A DNA stretch of 64,000 nucleotides from the NCBI GenBank assembly GCA_024742485.1, contig JANSYK010000001.1:1922001-1986000 (forward strand), read 5' to 3'. Positions 17,096 to 26,491 of the stretch are shown here, one piece after another; the first letter of the stretch is position 1; every line of letters starts with the position of its first letter. Source of the DNA: Alphaproteobacteria bacterium (GTDB taxonomy: Bacteria; Pseudomonadota; Alphaproteobacteria; Rhizobiales; Rhizobiaceae). The translations under genes and the position numbers were made by a program. The notes beneath the pieces were generated by a model. The model was not told the DNA's origin. It ran no database searches and was given only the letters and a program-made list of their open reading frames with translations.

Positions 17096-17941
17096 ATGAG
17101 CCATCATCTGAATTGCCGCGTATCAGACAGCCTGTGGCAGGCACTGCGAGCCGAAGCAGAACGGACGGGTCACAGCATTTCCCACATCGTGCAGGAGGCG
17201 CTTTCCTCCGCGCTTGATCTTGAGCATCACTCGATCTTCCAGGTGTCGACCACCGGTGCGATTGTAAAGGGCGTGTTCGGCGGTTGCGCAACGGTTGCCG
17301 ATTTGAAATCCCATGGTGATTTCGGCCTTGGTACCTTCGAGAATCTCGACGGCGAAATGATGATGCTTGACGGCCATTGCTACCAGGCGGTCGCAGATGG
17401 CGTTACCACGGAGGCCGGCGACACCTGGCAGGTTCCCTTCGCCACAGTGACCCGTTTTCGGGCCGACCAGTCGAAAGTGATCGAAGAAATTTCCGATCTC
17501 GACACGCTTCAGATCAGGTTGGACGAACTGCGCCCCTCACAGAATGTTTTTGTTGGCCTCAGACTGGATGGTCTCTTCGAACGGATCGACATGCGTGCAG
17601 CCTGCAGGGCACAACCCGGCGAAGGTCTTGTCGAAGCCACAAGCCATCAAAGTGAGTTCAGCTTTGAAAACATCCAGGGCACGATCATCGGATTCTGGAC
17701 ACCAACCTTCGCCAAGGCGCTGAACGTCGCCGGATACCATCTTCACTTTCTCAGCGCCGACCGGACGGTGGGCGGGCACGTGCTGGGCGTGAAAGCCAAA
17801 AAACTGACTGCGGCTCTGCATCTGGAGACCGATTTTCACGTGGGTATCCCGGAGACGGAAGCCTTCTTGAAGGCAGATCTGCAAGAGGATCCGACAGCGG
17901 CGCTGGATGTCGCCGAGAAAGGCTTCGTGCGCGACCGATGA
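17096..17941 (+). CDS. Acetolactate decarboxylase with N-terminal ribbon-helix-helix domain
   Basis: This 281-aa protein has two parts. Residues 5-42 form a CopG/ribbon-helix-helix pattern (a short strand, then D-S-L-W-Q-A-L-R-A-E-A-E-R-T-G and S-x-S-H-I-V-Q-E-A-L). Residues 46-270 are an alpha-acetolactate decarboxylase: G-D-F-G-L-G-T-F-E-N-L-D-G-E-M, the zinc histidines H215, H217 and H228 in H-L-H-F-L-S-A-D-R-x-x-G-G-H, and P-E-T-E-A-F near the end. The enzyme converts 2-acetolactate to acetoin; it has no signal peptide, so it is cytoplasmic. Its stop overlaps the next gene by four bases. The fused domain could tether a dimer, bind DNA or mark a different substrate; no role is known to me. 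Confidence 0.88.
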   Translation: MSHHLNCRVSDSLWQALRAEAERTGHSISHIVQEALSSALDLEHHSIFQVSTTGAIVKGVFGGCATVADLKSHGDFGLGTFENLDGEMMMLDGHCYQAVADGVTTEAGDTWQVPFATVTRFRADQSKVIEEISDLDTLQIRLDELRPSQNVFVGLRLDGLFERIDMRAACRAQPGEGLVEATSHQSEFSFENIQGTIIGFWTPTFAKALNVAGYHLHFLSADRTVGGHVLGVKAKKLTAALHLETDFHVGIPETEAFLKADLQEDPTAALDVAEKGFVRDR

Positions 17942-19950
17942 CACACACATGCTGGGGAATAATCGGGCCGGGCGCGATTGCCCACAACTTTGCTGATGGT
18001 CTCAAGGAGGCTCCGTCGGGCACACTTCTGGCCATAGCGGGGCGCGACGAGAACAGGCGTAACCGGTTCGGCGAATCCTATGGGATCGATCCGTCGAAGC
18101 GGTATACCGATCATCAACAATTGTGCTCGGACCCGGATGTCGACGCCGTCTACATATCGACACCGCACCCGTTTCACGCTGAGCTGGCCATCGCCGCGAT
18201 GCGTGCCGGCAAGCCGGTGCTTTGCGAAAAGCCCGCGGGCGTGACGGCTGAACAGGTCAGAGCCATCACAGAGATAGCTGGTCAGCAGGGCGTCTTCTTC
18301 ATGGAAGCCCTGATGTACCGGTGTCATCCCCAGATTGCGCGTGTCATCGACATCATTCGATCTGGGGAAATCGGCGAGGTTCGTCACATCAGCTCGGCCT
18401 TCGGGTTTGCGGCACCCTTCGATCCGGCTTCGCGCCTCTATGATCGGACACTCGCTGGCGGCGCGATATTGGATGTCGGCACGTATCCGATGTCCTTTGC
18501 CCGCCTGGTCGCAGGCGCAGCCATGGGTGAACGGTTCGCCAATCCGGACCGTCTCAAGGCCGTTGGCCATTTGGGCGCCAGCAATGTTGATGAATCCGCC
18601 CATGCCCTGTTGCATTTTGAAGGCGGGATCACCGCCGAATGTGCGACCGCGATCAATCGCGCGATGCACAATACGGCACGGATCATCGGCAGCAACGGGC
18701 AGATCCTGTTGCCAGATCCCTGGATGCCGGGACGCGACGCCGGTCCCTCCGATGCGCGATTGGACATCACGGTGGGCGGGCAAACGCGCATCGAACAGAT
18801 TGAACGCCCGGAACATCTGTTCGCCTTCGAAGCCGAAATCGCAAGCGAGGCCGTCGCTGCCGGACTTGCCGAAGCGCCCGCCCCTGCCGCAAACTGGCAA
18901 GACAGTCTCGGAAATGCCGAGGCGCTGGACCTTTGGCGCCACGAAATCGGGTATGATTTTACCGCTGCGGACCGGGCCGTCAGCCGGGTGATCCGAGGTG
19001 TCCTGCCCGCTGATCATCCAGCAATACCAACGCGCAACGTGTCGGCAATCGGTCGCCCCGTTTCGTCACTGATCATGGGGTGCGACAACAAGAACAGCTT
19101 TGCCGATGGCGCCATCCTCTGGGACGCCTTCATGGAGGCTGGCGGCAACGCCTTCGACACGGCTTTCGTCTATGGCGCGGGTCGGCATGAAAAGGCCCTT
19201 GGAGAATGGATCGCGGCCCGCGGTGTCGCAGCGGACGTTGTGGTCACCGCCAAGGGTGCTCACTCGCCCTATTGCACACCGCGCACCATCGGCTCCGAAC
19301 TCGCCATGTCACTGGACCGGCTCGGCCTGGAAACCGTCCCGATCTACATCATGCACCGCGACAATCTCGACGTGCCCGTCGGTGAATTCGTCGACGCGCT
19401 GAACCGGCTCCGCGATGCGGGACGCATCGGCATGTTCGGTGGCTCGAACTGGAGCGTCGAACGTTTCGAAGAGGCCAATGCCTATGCGGCGAAACACAGT
19501 CTCGAACCGATGCGCATTCTCAACAACAACCTGTCATTGGCGGTCATGGAGCGGCCGGTTTGGGATGGCTGTGTGACGTCCAATTCGCCCGCAACACTGG
19601 CCTATCTTCGCAGCAGAGAGATCATGCATCTGTCCTGGTCTTCACAGGCGCGCGGCTATTTTCTGCCGGCACATCTGCGCGATCGCCTGCCGGCCGAAAC
19701 CGGCCCCGAACAGTGTTTCGGCAGCGAAGCCAACGCCGAACGCCGTCGGCGGGCGGAAACGATCGCACAGGAATGCGGTGTCTCGACGCACAATGTGGCG
19801 ACCGCCTGGGTGCTCGCTCAGTCCTTTCCGTCCTTTGCCCTGATCGGACCGAGATCGGCGGGTGAACTGGCATCGACCTTGCCGGCTTTCAATTTCGAAC
19901 TGACCCAGGCCGATGTGACGTGGCTCAACCTGGAAAGTGATGAGCGCTAA
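17938..19950 (+). CDS. Gfo/Idh/MocA oxidoreductase-aldo/keto reductase fusion
   Basis: A 670-aa two-enzyme fusion. Residues 1-345 are a Gfo/Idh/MocA dehydrogenase with an N-terminal G-x-G-x-I-A nucleotide motif and C-E-K-P (96-99). From about residue 361 an aldo/keto reductase follows, with the tetrad D407 and Y in F-D-T-A-F-V-Y-G, K near 438 (T-A-K-G-A-H) and H near 471 (I-M-H-R-D). The frame is continuous with no stop or shift between domains, so the fusion is real in this sequence. ATG 17938 overlaps the decarboxylase stop (ATGA). Both domains act on sugars or polyols with NAD(P); the joint substrate is unknown. Confidence 0.9.
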   Translation: MTHTCWGIIGPGAIAHNFADGLKEAPSGTLLAIAGRDENRRNRFGESYGIDPSKRYTDHQQLCSDPDVDAVYISTPHPFHAELAIAAMRAGKPVLCEKPAGVTAEQVRAITEIAGQQGVFFMEALMYRCHPQIARVIDIIRSGEIGEVRHISSAFGFAAPFDPASRLYDRTLAGGAILDVGTYPMSFARLVAGAAMGERFANPDRLKAVGHLGASNVDESAHALLHFEGGITAECATAINRAMHNTARIIGSNGQILLPDPWMPGRDAGPSDARLDITVGGQTRIEQIERPEHLFAFEAEIASEAVAAGLAEAPAPAANWQDSLGNAEALDLWRHEIGYDFTAADRAVSRVIRGVLPADHPAIPTRNVSAIGRPVSSLIMGCDNKNSFADGAILWDAFMEAGGNAFDTAFVYGAGRHEKALGEWIAARGVAADVVVTAKGAHSPYCTPRTIGSELAMSLDRLGLETVPIYIMHRDNLDVPVGEFVDALNRLRDAGRIGMFGGSNWSVERFEEANAYAAKHSLEPMRILNNNLSLAVMERPVWDGCVTSNSPATLAYLRSREIMHLSWSSQARGYFLPAHLRDRLPAETGPEQCFGSEANAERRRRAETIAQECGVSTHNVATAWVLAQSFPSFALIGPRSAGELASTLPAFNFELTQADVTWLNLESDER

Positions 19951-19952
19951 TC

Positions 19953-19980
19953 GATCTCCGGCCCGTTACCGGTAGAGATC
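19953..19980. terminator. Hairpin between convergent genes
   Basis: GATCT and AGATC arms with an inner CCGG/CCGG pairing lie across the 3' ends of the MocA-AKR fusion gene and the convergent cfa gene. There is no T-run on either side, so a bidirectional terminator is only suggested. Confidence 0.35.
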
Positions 19981-21285
19981 CGCGCGCGTGGGCGGCAATC
20001 CGCTCGGGCCACGGACGCGCTTGCTGGCCAATGTCTGGTTGATCTGCATCGTGCCGCGTTCAAAGGCCAGAGAGCAGCCAGTCAGATAGAGCAGCCAGAG
20101 CCGAGCCTTGGGTGCACCGACTTCCTTGACGGCTTCATCGAACCGGGATTCCAGGCGCTCCGCCCAAAGGCGACACGTTCGACCATAGTGCTCGCGCAGG
20201 TTCTCAACGTCATGAACCTCGAATCCGTGCCCCTCCAGGTTTTCGATGCTCATGCCCAGATGATCCAGTTCGCCTCCCGGGAAGATATATTTGACAATCG
20301 CCCTGTTCTCGGCGGTTTTGCGCCGCCAGGCCTTTTTCCCACGCTTGGCCCGGCGGGAAATGGCGTGATGCATGTAGAGCCCGCCCGGCTTCAGTAATCG
20401 GCCGACGGATGAAAAATAGGTCTCGTAATTGGCGCTTCCGACATGTTCGAACATGCCGATCGAGGCAATCTTGTCGAATGTGCCTTCCAGGACCTCGTAG
20501 GACTTGATCTCGATGGTGATCCGGTCTTCCAGCCCTTCGGCTCTGATCCGTTCGCGCGCCAGGGCCGTTTGCGCCTCCGAAAGTGAGACGCCATGGCCGG
20601 TGACGCCATAGTTCTTGGCTGCATGAATGAGCAGCGAGCCCCATCCACAGCCAATATCCAGAAGTGTTTCGCCGGGCTTGAGACGCAGCTTCTTGCAGAT
20701 ATGATCAAGCTTGTCGGTTTGCGCCTGATCGATGCCGTTGGACCAATCCGTAAAGTATCCGCAGGTATAAACCATGTTCTCATCGAGAAAGAGCGCATAG
20801 TATTCGTTCGAGATATCGTAGTGGTGGCTGATCGCCTCCTTGCTGGAGCCGGCATCAAAGGGATTGTTGCCGGACAGGCCGGAATCTTTGGATGGCTTGC
20901 CGAAAAGAACGGACGGCATATCCGCTAGAAGTTGCAGTTTAGGCAGATCTTTCAGCCGGTGTTTGAGTTTGGCTCTGGTTCCAAGAGCGGCGATGTCGAA
21001 GAGATTGCCACCTTGCACGTCAATCTGGCCCGAGACCCACATTTCGACAATGGAGTCGAGCTTCGGCCGCATCACGATCCGGCGAATGGCCTGCGGATCA
21101 TTGATCACCAGCTCCGGACCGTCGTCCGGACCGATCCGCTCACCCGACCATAGCCGGACAGCAAATTGCGGCTCCAGAACCTGCACGACGGTTCTGATCA
21201 TCTTCGCGGCTTTGTCTTCCAAACCCATCGGCGCTTTCCGGATTTCTTTGAGGCGTTGATCGCTCAATTTGCCCGGCCTGTCCAT
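19966..21285 (-). CDS. cfa: Cyclopropane-fatty-acyl-phospholipid synthase
   Basis: A 439-aa SAM-dependent methyltransferase that methylenates unsaturated acyl chains of membrane phospholipids. Visible features are a variable N-terminal domain, H-H-Y-D-I-S-N-E-Y-Y-A-L-F-L (153-167), C175 in M-V-Y-T-C-G-Y-F, and the SAM-binding motif L-D-I-G-C-G-W-G-S (209-217). It lies 16 bases behind the Tas-type reductase gene on the same strand. Alphaproteobacteria often carry several cfa copies used under acid or stationary-phase stress. Confidence 0.93.
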   Translation of the reverse strand: MDRPGKLSDQRLKEIRKAPMGLEDKAAKMIRTVVQVLEPQFAVRLWSGERIGPDDGPELVINDPQAIRRIVMRPKLDSIVEMWVSGQIDVQGGNLFDIAALGTRAKLKHRLKDLPKLQLLADMPSVLFGKPSKDSGLSGNNPFDAGSSKEAISHHYDISNEYYALFLDENMVYTCGYFTDWSNGIDQAQTDKLDHICKKLRLKPGETLLDIGCGWGSLLIHAAKNYGVTGHGVSLSEAQTALARERIRAEGLEDRITIEIKSYEVLEGTFDKIASIGMFEHVGSANYETYFSSVGRLLKPGGLYMHHAISRRAKRGKKAWRRKTAENRAIVKYIFPGGELDHLGMSIENLEGHGFEVHDVENLREHYGRTCRLWAERLESRFDEAVKEVGAPKARLWLLYLTGCSLAFERGTMQINQTLASKRVRGPSGLPPTRADLYR

Positions 21286-21301
21286 ACCGGACAGGCAAGT
21301 T

Positions 21302-22345
21302 TCACATCGGTATCGGATGATCCCGATAGATGGCCTGAATATCGTCCAGAACGTCCTCGTTCAAAACCACATCCTTGGATCCAACATTGGTTTTGAGCTG
21401 TTCCATTGACGTCGCCCCGATGATGACGGATGTCATGAAGGGTCTGGTCAAGCAAAAAGCCAGCGCCATCTGGGCCATATCCAACCCGTGCCTGGCCGCG
21501 ACCTCTGCATAGCGGGCGATCACCTGTTCCGACTGGGGAACATAACGCCCGTTCAGGCTCGGCTGCATCGACCGGCGCGACCCTTCCGGGATATTGCCAT
21601 CGAGATATTTGCCGGAGAGAGCGCCGGCCGCCAACGGTGAAAAGGCCAACAGTCCGACACCCTCATGCACCGACATCTCGCCCATATCGAGGTCGTAGAT
21701 CCGGCAGATCAGGCTGTATTCATTTTGAACGGACACAATCCTTGGAAGATCATGGAGCCGGCTGACCTCCAGAAACTTCATGGTGCCCCAGGCACTTTCA
21801 TTGGACAGTCCAAACGCACCGAGCTTGCCCTCGGTTTGCAGGCGCCCCACCTCGCCCAAAAGGTCGGCGATCTCCTGGTCCATGTCACCGGGGGTTTGTT
21901 TGGTCGCGTCGAAGGTCCAGTATTTTCTGAAATGATAGCTGCCGCGGTTCGGCCAGTGAAGCTGGTAGAGATCCACCCGATCCGTTTTCAACCGCAGCAG
22001 GCTGTCTTCCAGCGCCTGGCGAACAAGGGTGCCGTCAATGCGCCTGCCGTCCCGGACGTCCCGGTTGCCTTCGCCGGTGATTTTCGTGGCAATAACCAGC
22101 TCATCGCGGTCGGTCCTGTCCTTGAGCCAAGCCCCGATCAGTTCTTCGGTCAGTCCGGTCGTTTCGGCAAGACGCGGTGTGGTCGGATACATTTCCGCGG
22201 TGTCGATGAAATTGACACCTTCCGCGACCGCATAATCAAGCTGCGCATGGGCTTCGGCCATGGTGTTCTGTGACCCCCAGGTCATCGACCCGAGGCAGAT
22301 TTCGCTGACCATGACGTCACTACGGCCCAGACGGTTGAATTTCAT
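21302..22345 (-). CDS. tas: Tas-type NADP(H)-dependent aldo/keto reductase
   Basis: A 347-aa aldo/keto reductase that matches E. coli Tas throughout: an N-terminal L-G-R-S with G-S-M-T-W-G-S-Q-N, the A-H-A-Q-L-D-Y-A-V-A segment, I-D-T-A-E-M-Y-P with catalytic D and Y, A-T-K-I, Y-Q-L-H-W-P and G-L-S-N-E-S-A-W-G. ATG 22345 gives the standard N-terminus; the frame is open to 22459 without support. The natural substrate of this group is unsettled. It lies downstream of the agl operon but is separated from it by about 200 bases that contain a strong hairpin. Confidence 0.9.
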   Translation of the reverse strand: MKFNRLGRSDVMVSEICLGSMTWGSQNTMAEAHAQLDYAVAEGVNFIDTAEMYPTTPRLAETTGLTEELIGAWLKDRTDRDELVIATKITGEGNRDVRDGRRIDGTLVRQALEDSLLRLKTDRVDLYQLHWPNRGSYHFRKYWTFDATKQTPGDMDQEIADLLGEVGRLQTEGKLGAFGLSNESAWGTMKFLEVSRLHDLPRIVSVQNEYSLICRIYDLDMGEMSVHEGVGLLAFSPLAAGALSGKYLDGNIPEGSRRSMQPSLNGRYVPQSEQVIARYAEVAARHGLDMAQMALAFCLTRPFMTSVIIGATSMEQLKTNVGSKDVVLNEDVLDDIQAIYRDHPIPM

Positions 22346-22420
22346 CGATTGCCTCCAATTGTCAGACTGGCATGAGGCAATTCGGTGACCGGCCTGGCAG
22401 ACCGAAACGCGGATGCCCCG

Positions 22421-22447
22421 CTCCGCGCCCTTGTGTACCGCGCGGAG
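22421..22447 (-). terminator. Stem-loop after the aglEFGAK operon
   Basis: CTCCGCGC and GCGCGGAG, perfect eight-base arms around an 11-base loop, lie about 100 bases downstream of the aglK stop in the direction of transcription and ahead of tas. No U-run follows, so it may be an attenuating or mRNA-end-protecting structure rather than a classical terminator. Confidence 0.45.
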
Positions 22448-22547
22448 TGAGCATGGCAAGTGCGGATCGCCGAATGGAGCCCGGAGAACCGGTCAGGCAA
22501 TCGGTTTCATCAATGGGTGTTGCAATGGCGCACCGCGCAGGCGCGCT

Positions 22548-23639
22548 TTACCGGTACAGCAGCGATTTTCCTTCGTGAAAGACATGAACCTTCTCAGGAG
22601 CTGCCTTCATCTTGACCATGTTGCCGCGCAAATCCGCATGGATTCCGGGCAATTTGCCGATGACCGCCTGCTCACCGTCATTGGGGTGGAAGTAGAGCAA
22701 GGTCACTTCTCCAAGGGCTTCGATGATATTGACCCGCCCTTCATAGATATAGTCATCCTCGCCCGCCGGTACGAAGTCCTCCGGGCGCACGCCGATATTC
22801 ACGCGCAGGCCCTTGTCGGCATCGTTTGTCGAAACACTGCTGATTGCCTTGCCGCCGCCATCGACCTTGACCGTCGTCCGTTCTCCGGTTTCGACAATCT
22901 CACCGGCAAGAAGGTTCATGGCCGGTGAGCCGATGAACTGGGCGACGAATTCGTTTTCCGGCCGCTCATATAGGTCCAGTGGTGTTCCCACCTGAGCAAT
23001 TCCCTTATTGGCCAGAACCACAATGCGCGATGCCAGCGTCATCGCCTCCACCTGGTCATGGGTCACGTAGATCATGGTCGATTCAGGCATTGATTCCTTG
23101 AGCTGGGCGATCTCGATCCGTGTGGCAACACGCAATGCCGCATCCAGGTTCGAGAGTGGCTCGTCGAAGAGATAGACCTTCGGGTCGCGGACAATGGAAC
23201 GGCCAATGGCCACCCGTTGCCGCTGCCCGCCGGAAAGCGCCTTGGGAAGACGATCGAGATATTCGTCGAGCTGCAGAACCTTCGCGGCGCGATTGACGGC
23301 TTCGTCGATCTCGCCTTGCGGTTTCTTTGCCAATTTCAACGCAAAGGCCATATTGTCGCGAACGGTCATATGCGGATAAAGCGCGTAACTCTGGAACACC
23401 ATGGCGATGCCACGTTGTGCCGGCGGAACGTCATTGACCACCATGCCGTCGATTTCCAACGTGCCGCCGCTGATTTTCTCAAGCCCGGCAATCATCCGCA
23501 GCAGCGTACTCTTGCCGCACCCGGAGGGGCCGACAAACACAATGAGTTCACCGGTCTTGATATCGAGATTGATGTTTTTGAGGACATCAATGCTGCCTGA
23601 ATAGGTTTTGGCGACATCCGTAAGTTTCAGATTGGCCAT
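22548..23639 (-). CDS. aglK: Alpha-glucoside ABC transporter ATP-binding protein
   Basis: A 363-aa MalK/UgpC-type ATPase. Walker A is G-P-S-G-C-G-K-S (37-44), the signature is L-S-G-G-Q-R-Q-R, Walker B is Y-L-F-D-E-P, and a C-terminal TOBE/OB regulatory domain follows. GGGAGGG precedes ATG 23639; the frame extends further but that region overlaps the end of aglA. It energises AglEFG, taking up sucrose, maltose, trehalose and related alpha-glucosides, and is the last gene of the operon, as in Sinorhizobium. Confidence 0.93.
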   Translation of the reverse strand: MANLKLTDVAKTYSGSIDVLKNINLDIKTGELIVFVGPSGCGKSTLLRMIAGLEKISGGTLEIDGMVVNDVPPAQRGIAMVFQSYALYPHMTVRDNMAFALKLAKKPQGEIDEAVNRAAKVLQLDEYLDRLPKALSGGQRQRVAIGRSIVRDPKVYLFDEPLSNLDAALRVATRIEIAQLKESMPESTMIYVTHDQVEAMTLASRIVVLANKGIAQVGTPLDLYERPENEFVAQFIGSPAMNLLAGEIVETGERTTVKVDGGGKAISSVSTNDADKGLRVNIGVRPEDFVPAGEDDYIYEGRVNIIEALGEVTLLYFHPNDGEQAVIGKLPGIHADLRGNMVKMKAAPEKVHVFHEGKSLLYR

Positions 23640-23652
23640 GAATCCCTCCCAA

Positions 23653-25308
23653 TTATTGACGCAGCGCGAGGCAGCACTGCCACGGGCCCAGAGTAAGATG
23701 GTCGTCGGTCGCGACGCCGGCGTATCCAAGTTCGGTTCCGATCGGCGCCCAGGCGCCCGGTGGCATCGCCAACCCGGAAGGCTCGCCACTCAGATTGAAA
23801 GCGCAAAAGATTGTCTGGTCGCCCTTCGCACGGATGAACTGCAGTATGTTTCCCACCGCCCGGATTTCCTCATGGGTGCCGTCGACAAGAGCCGGGTGGC
23901 TATGCCGGAAAGCGATCGCCCGGCGGTAATGGTGCAGCATGGAGGACGAATCCTTCTCCTGCAGGTCAACCGCCAGGGGCCGATGATTGTCACTGATCGG
24001 CAACCAGGTATGAGTATCGGAAAAGCCACCATGCGGTTGGTCGTGTTCCCACACCATTGGCGTTCGGCAGCCGTCGCGGCCCTTGAATTTGGGCCAGAAC
24101 TGAATCCCGTACGGGTCGCGCAGATGTTCATATTCGATATCGGCTTCCATCAGACCCAGTTCTTCGCCCTGGTAGAGGCAAACCGACCCGCGCAGACACA
24201 TCAACAGCGTTGAAAATAGTCTTTGAGCCTCCGGGGTCAGGTCCCAACGCGAGGCGTGACGCATGACATCGTGGTTGGAAAATGCCCAGCAGGCCCAGCC
24301 GGTTTCGGCCACCAGGTCGAGGCGCTGGAGCACCTCGGCCACCCGCTTGGCCGTCAACTGATCCTTGGCCAGAAACTCGAATGCGTAGCACATGTGCACG
24401 AATTCATCGCCGGCGGTATACTGGCCGAGAATTTCGAGGCCCTTCTGTGCATCACCGATTTCACCCAGTGACATCGAACCGGGATAGGTGTCGAGCAGTG
24501 ACCGGAACCGCCGCAGGAAATCCAGATTTTCCGGCCTGTTTTTCGAATAGATATGCTCCTGGTGATTATACGGGTTCACCGAGGGGGCGATATTGGCGTT
24601 CCGCAAATGCGGCGCCAGGGGAGGATTGTCCCGAAGATCCTTGTCGGCAAAGTAGAAATTGATGGTATCCAGCCGGAAACCGTCAACCCCACGTTCCAGC
24701 CAGAACCGGGCAACATCCAGAAGCGCATCCTGAACGGCTGGCGTATGGAAATTGAGGTCCGGCTGCTCCGCTAGGAAATTGTGAAGATAATACTGCTCCC
24801 GGTGGGAATCCCATTGCCAGGCGGACCCGCCAAAGATCGACAGCCAATTGTTGGGTGGCGTGCCATCCGGTTTCGGATCCGACCAGACATACCAGTCCGA
24901 TTTTTCATTGTCGCGATCGACACGGCTTTCTTGAAACCAGCTGTGCTTGTTCGATGTGTGCGACAGCACCAGATCGATGATCACCTTCAAACCAAGCTGG
25001 TGTGCCGCCGCCGTCAGCGCTTCGAAATCCGCCAGCGTTCCGAACATCGGATCGACATCGCAATAGTCGGTGACGTCATATCCGAAGTCCTTCATCGGCG
25101 ACGGAAAGAAGGGCGAAATCCAGATGCCATCAACGCCGAGCGACGCGATATAGGGCAGGCGCTGAGCGATGCCCGCGAGATCTCCGATCCCGTCGCCACT
25201 GCTGTCCTGATAGCTGCGTGGGTAGACCTGATAGATCACCGCGCCCCGCCACCAGTCATTGTCGACGGCGGGACCAACGGACACTATGGACTGATCCATC
25301 ATCATCAT
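23653..25308 (-). CDS. aglA: Alpha-glucosidase, GH13 family
   Basis: A 551-aa glycoside hydrolase family 13 enzyme with the (beta/alpha)8 regions: R-L-D-T-I-N with the nucleophile Asp, S-L-G-E-I-G-D with the acid/base Glu, and F-S-N-H-D with the third carboxylate. It begins at a run of four ATG codons (first at 25308); any of them is possible. No signal peptide is present, so it acts in the cytoplasm on imported alpha-glucosides such as sucrose or maltose. It lies between permease gene aglG and ATPase gene aglK. Confidence 0.92.
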   Translation of the reverse strand: MMMMDQSIVSVGPAVDNDWWRGAVIYQVYPRSYQDSSGDGIGDLAGIAQRLPYIASLGVDGIWISPFFPSPMKDFGYDVTDYCDVDPMFGTLADFEALTAAAHQLGLKVIIDLVLSHTSNKHSWFQESRVDRDNEKSDWYVWSDPKPDGTPPNNWLSIFGGSAWQWDSHREQYYLHNFLAEQPDLNFHTPAVQDALLDVARFWLERGVDGFRLDTINFYFADKDLRDNPPLAPHLRNANIAPSVNPYNHQEHIYSKNRPENLDFLRRFRSLLDTYPGSMSLGEIGDAQKGLEILGQYTAGDEFVHMCYAFEFLAKDQLTAKRVAEVLQRLDLVAETGWACWAFSNHDVMRHASRWDLTPEAQRLFSTLLMCLRGSVCLYQGEELGLMEADIEYEHLRDPYGIQFWPKFKGRDGCRTPMVWEHDQPHGGFSDTHTWLPISDNHRPLAVDLQEKDSSSMLHHYRRAIAFRHSHPALVDGTHEEIRAVGNILQFIRAKGDQTIFCAFNLSGEPSGLAMPPGAWAPIGTELGYAGVATDDHLTLGPWQCCLALRQ

Positions 25309-25324
25309 GGCTAGCGCTTTTCCG

Positions 25325-26479
25325 CTACTTGACCGAGCCGGCAAGCAGCCCGCGGACGAGATATCGCTGCATGGTGAAGAACACCACAAGCGGCACGGCA
25401 ATGGACACGAAGGCAGCTGTTGCCAGAATTCCCCAGTCGCCACCGCGCGAACCAAGCAGGTCGTCGGCAATCTTCACCGTCATCACCTTGCTCTCATCGG
25501 CGGATGGCAGGAACACCTTGGCCACCAGAAGATCGTTCCAGGTCCACAGGAACTGGAAGATCGCAAAACTGGCCAGCGCCGGAAAGGACAGCGGCAGAAC
25601 GATCTTCACGAAGACCTGGAAATCGGTCGCGCCATCGACCTTTGCGCTCTCGATGATGTCGCGCGGCAGACCGACCATGTAATTGCGTAAGAGATAGATC
25701 GCCAATGGCATGCCGAACGCCGTATGCGCCAGCCATATCCCCATGAAGCTTTGACCAATCCCTATTCGGTTGTGCAGATTGAGCAGTGGTACAAGCGCAA
25801 GTTGTAGAGGCACCACCAGTAGCCCCACCACTGCCGCAATCAGCAAGCCGCGCGCCGGAAAATCCATCCATGCCAGCGCATAGGCGGCAAAGGCGGCAAT
25901 CAGGATTGGAATGATGGTCGCCGGGATCGTCACCGTCAGCGTGTTGATGAATGCACGGTCCATATTATCGGCGGTCAGAACGGTTCGATAATTGTCGAGT
26001 GTGAAATCGGGAGGCGTATTGGCCTGAAAATACACTCTTGGTCCTCGCCGGGTGATTTCCTCCGGCGACGTCATTACGTAATCACCGTTCGCCGCCACCG
26101 TCAGTGTACGGCCGTTCTGGATGGTGGCCGTTGTACCGACGGGAAATTCACCCGGGTCGCGGCCCCTGCTCCCGAATGCTGTGACCGAGCTGTTGCCCGA
26201 CTTGAAACGGTCCGCGACATCCTCATCCTGAAAGATGTTGCCTTTCATGACCCAGACACCGTTTTCCTCTTTCTGCGTGTCGAGCTGCGCCCGGCCGGCA
26301 TCGGCCAGCACCACGGAGAAAGGAGCCTGCCACCAGCCGGAAGCAGAGATCTGATCCCGGTCTCGAAATGACGATACGAACAGCCCGACGGTCGGGATGA
26401 GCCAGATCAACACGATCGCGATCACTGAAACATAGGTGGCAATCGTGAGACCAGATTTTTGGCCGGCAATATTATCCAT
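25325..26479 (-). CDS. aglG: Alpha-glucoside ABC transporter permease AglG
   Basis: A 384-aa MalG-type inner-membrane permease. An N-terminal membrane helix (about 13-35) is followed by an unusually large periplasmic stretch (about 36-170), characteristic of AglG, and then five hydrophobic helices. The EAA loop that meets the ATPase is seen as E-S-A-K-V-D-G-A-T-D-F-Q-V-F. It follows aglF by 12 bases. Confidence 0.92.
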   Translation of the reverse strand: MDNIAGQKSGLTIATYVSVIAIVLIWLIPTVGLFVSSFRDRDQISASGWWQAPFSVVLADAGRAQLDTQKEENGVWVMKGNIFQDEDVADRFKSGNSSVTAFGSRGRDPGEFPVGTTATIQNGRTLTVAANGDYVMTSPEEITRRGPRVYFQANTPPDFTLDNYRTVLTADNMDRAFINTLTVTIPATIIPILIAAFAAYALAWMDFPARGLLIAAVVGLLVVPLQLALVPLLNLHNRIGIGQSFMGIWLAHTAFGMPLAIYLLRNYMVGLPRDIIESAKVDGATDFQVFVKIVLPLSFPALASFAIFQFLWTWNDLLVAKVFLPSADESKVMTVKIADDLLGSRGGDWGILATAAFVSIAVPLVVFFTMQRYLVRGLLAGSVK

Positions 26480-26491
26480 GTCCCCGCCTCC

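Noticed and set aside
17836-19017. Long antisense ORF opposite the fusion oxidoreductase (393 codons)
   Set aside because: High-GC shadow frame; composition and lack of motifs do not support a protein.
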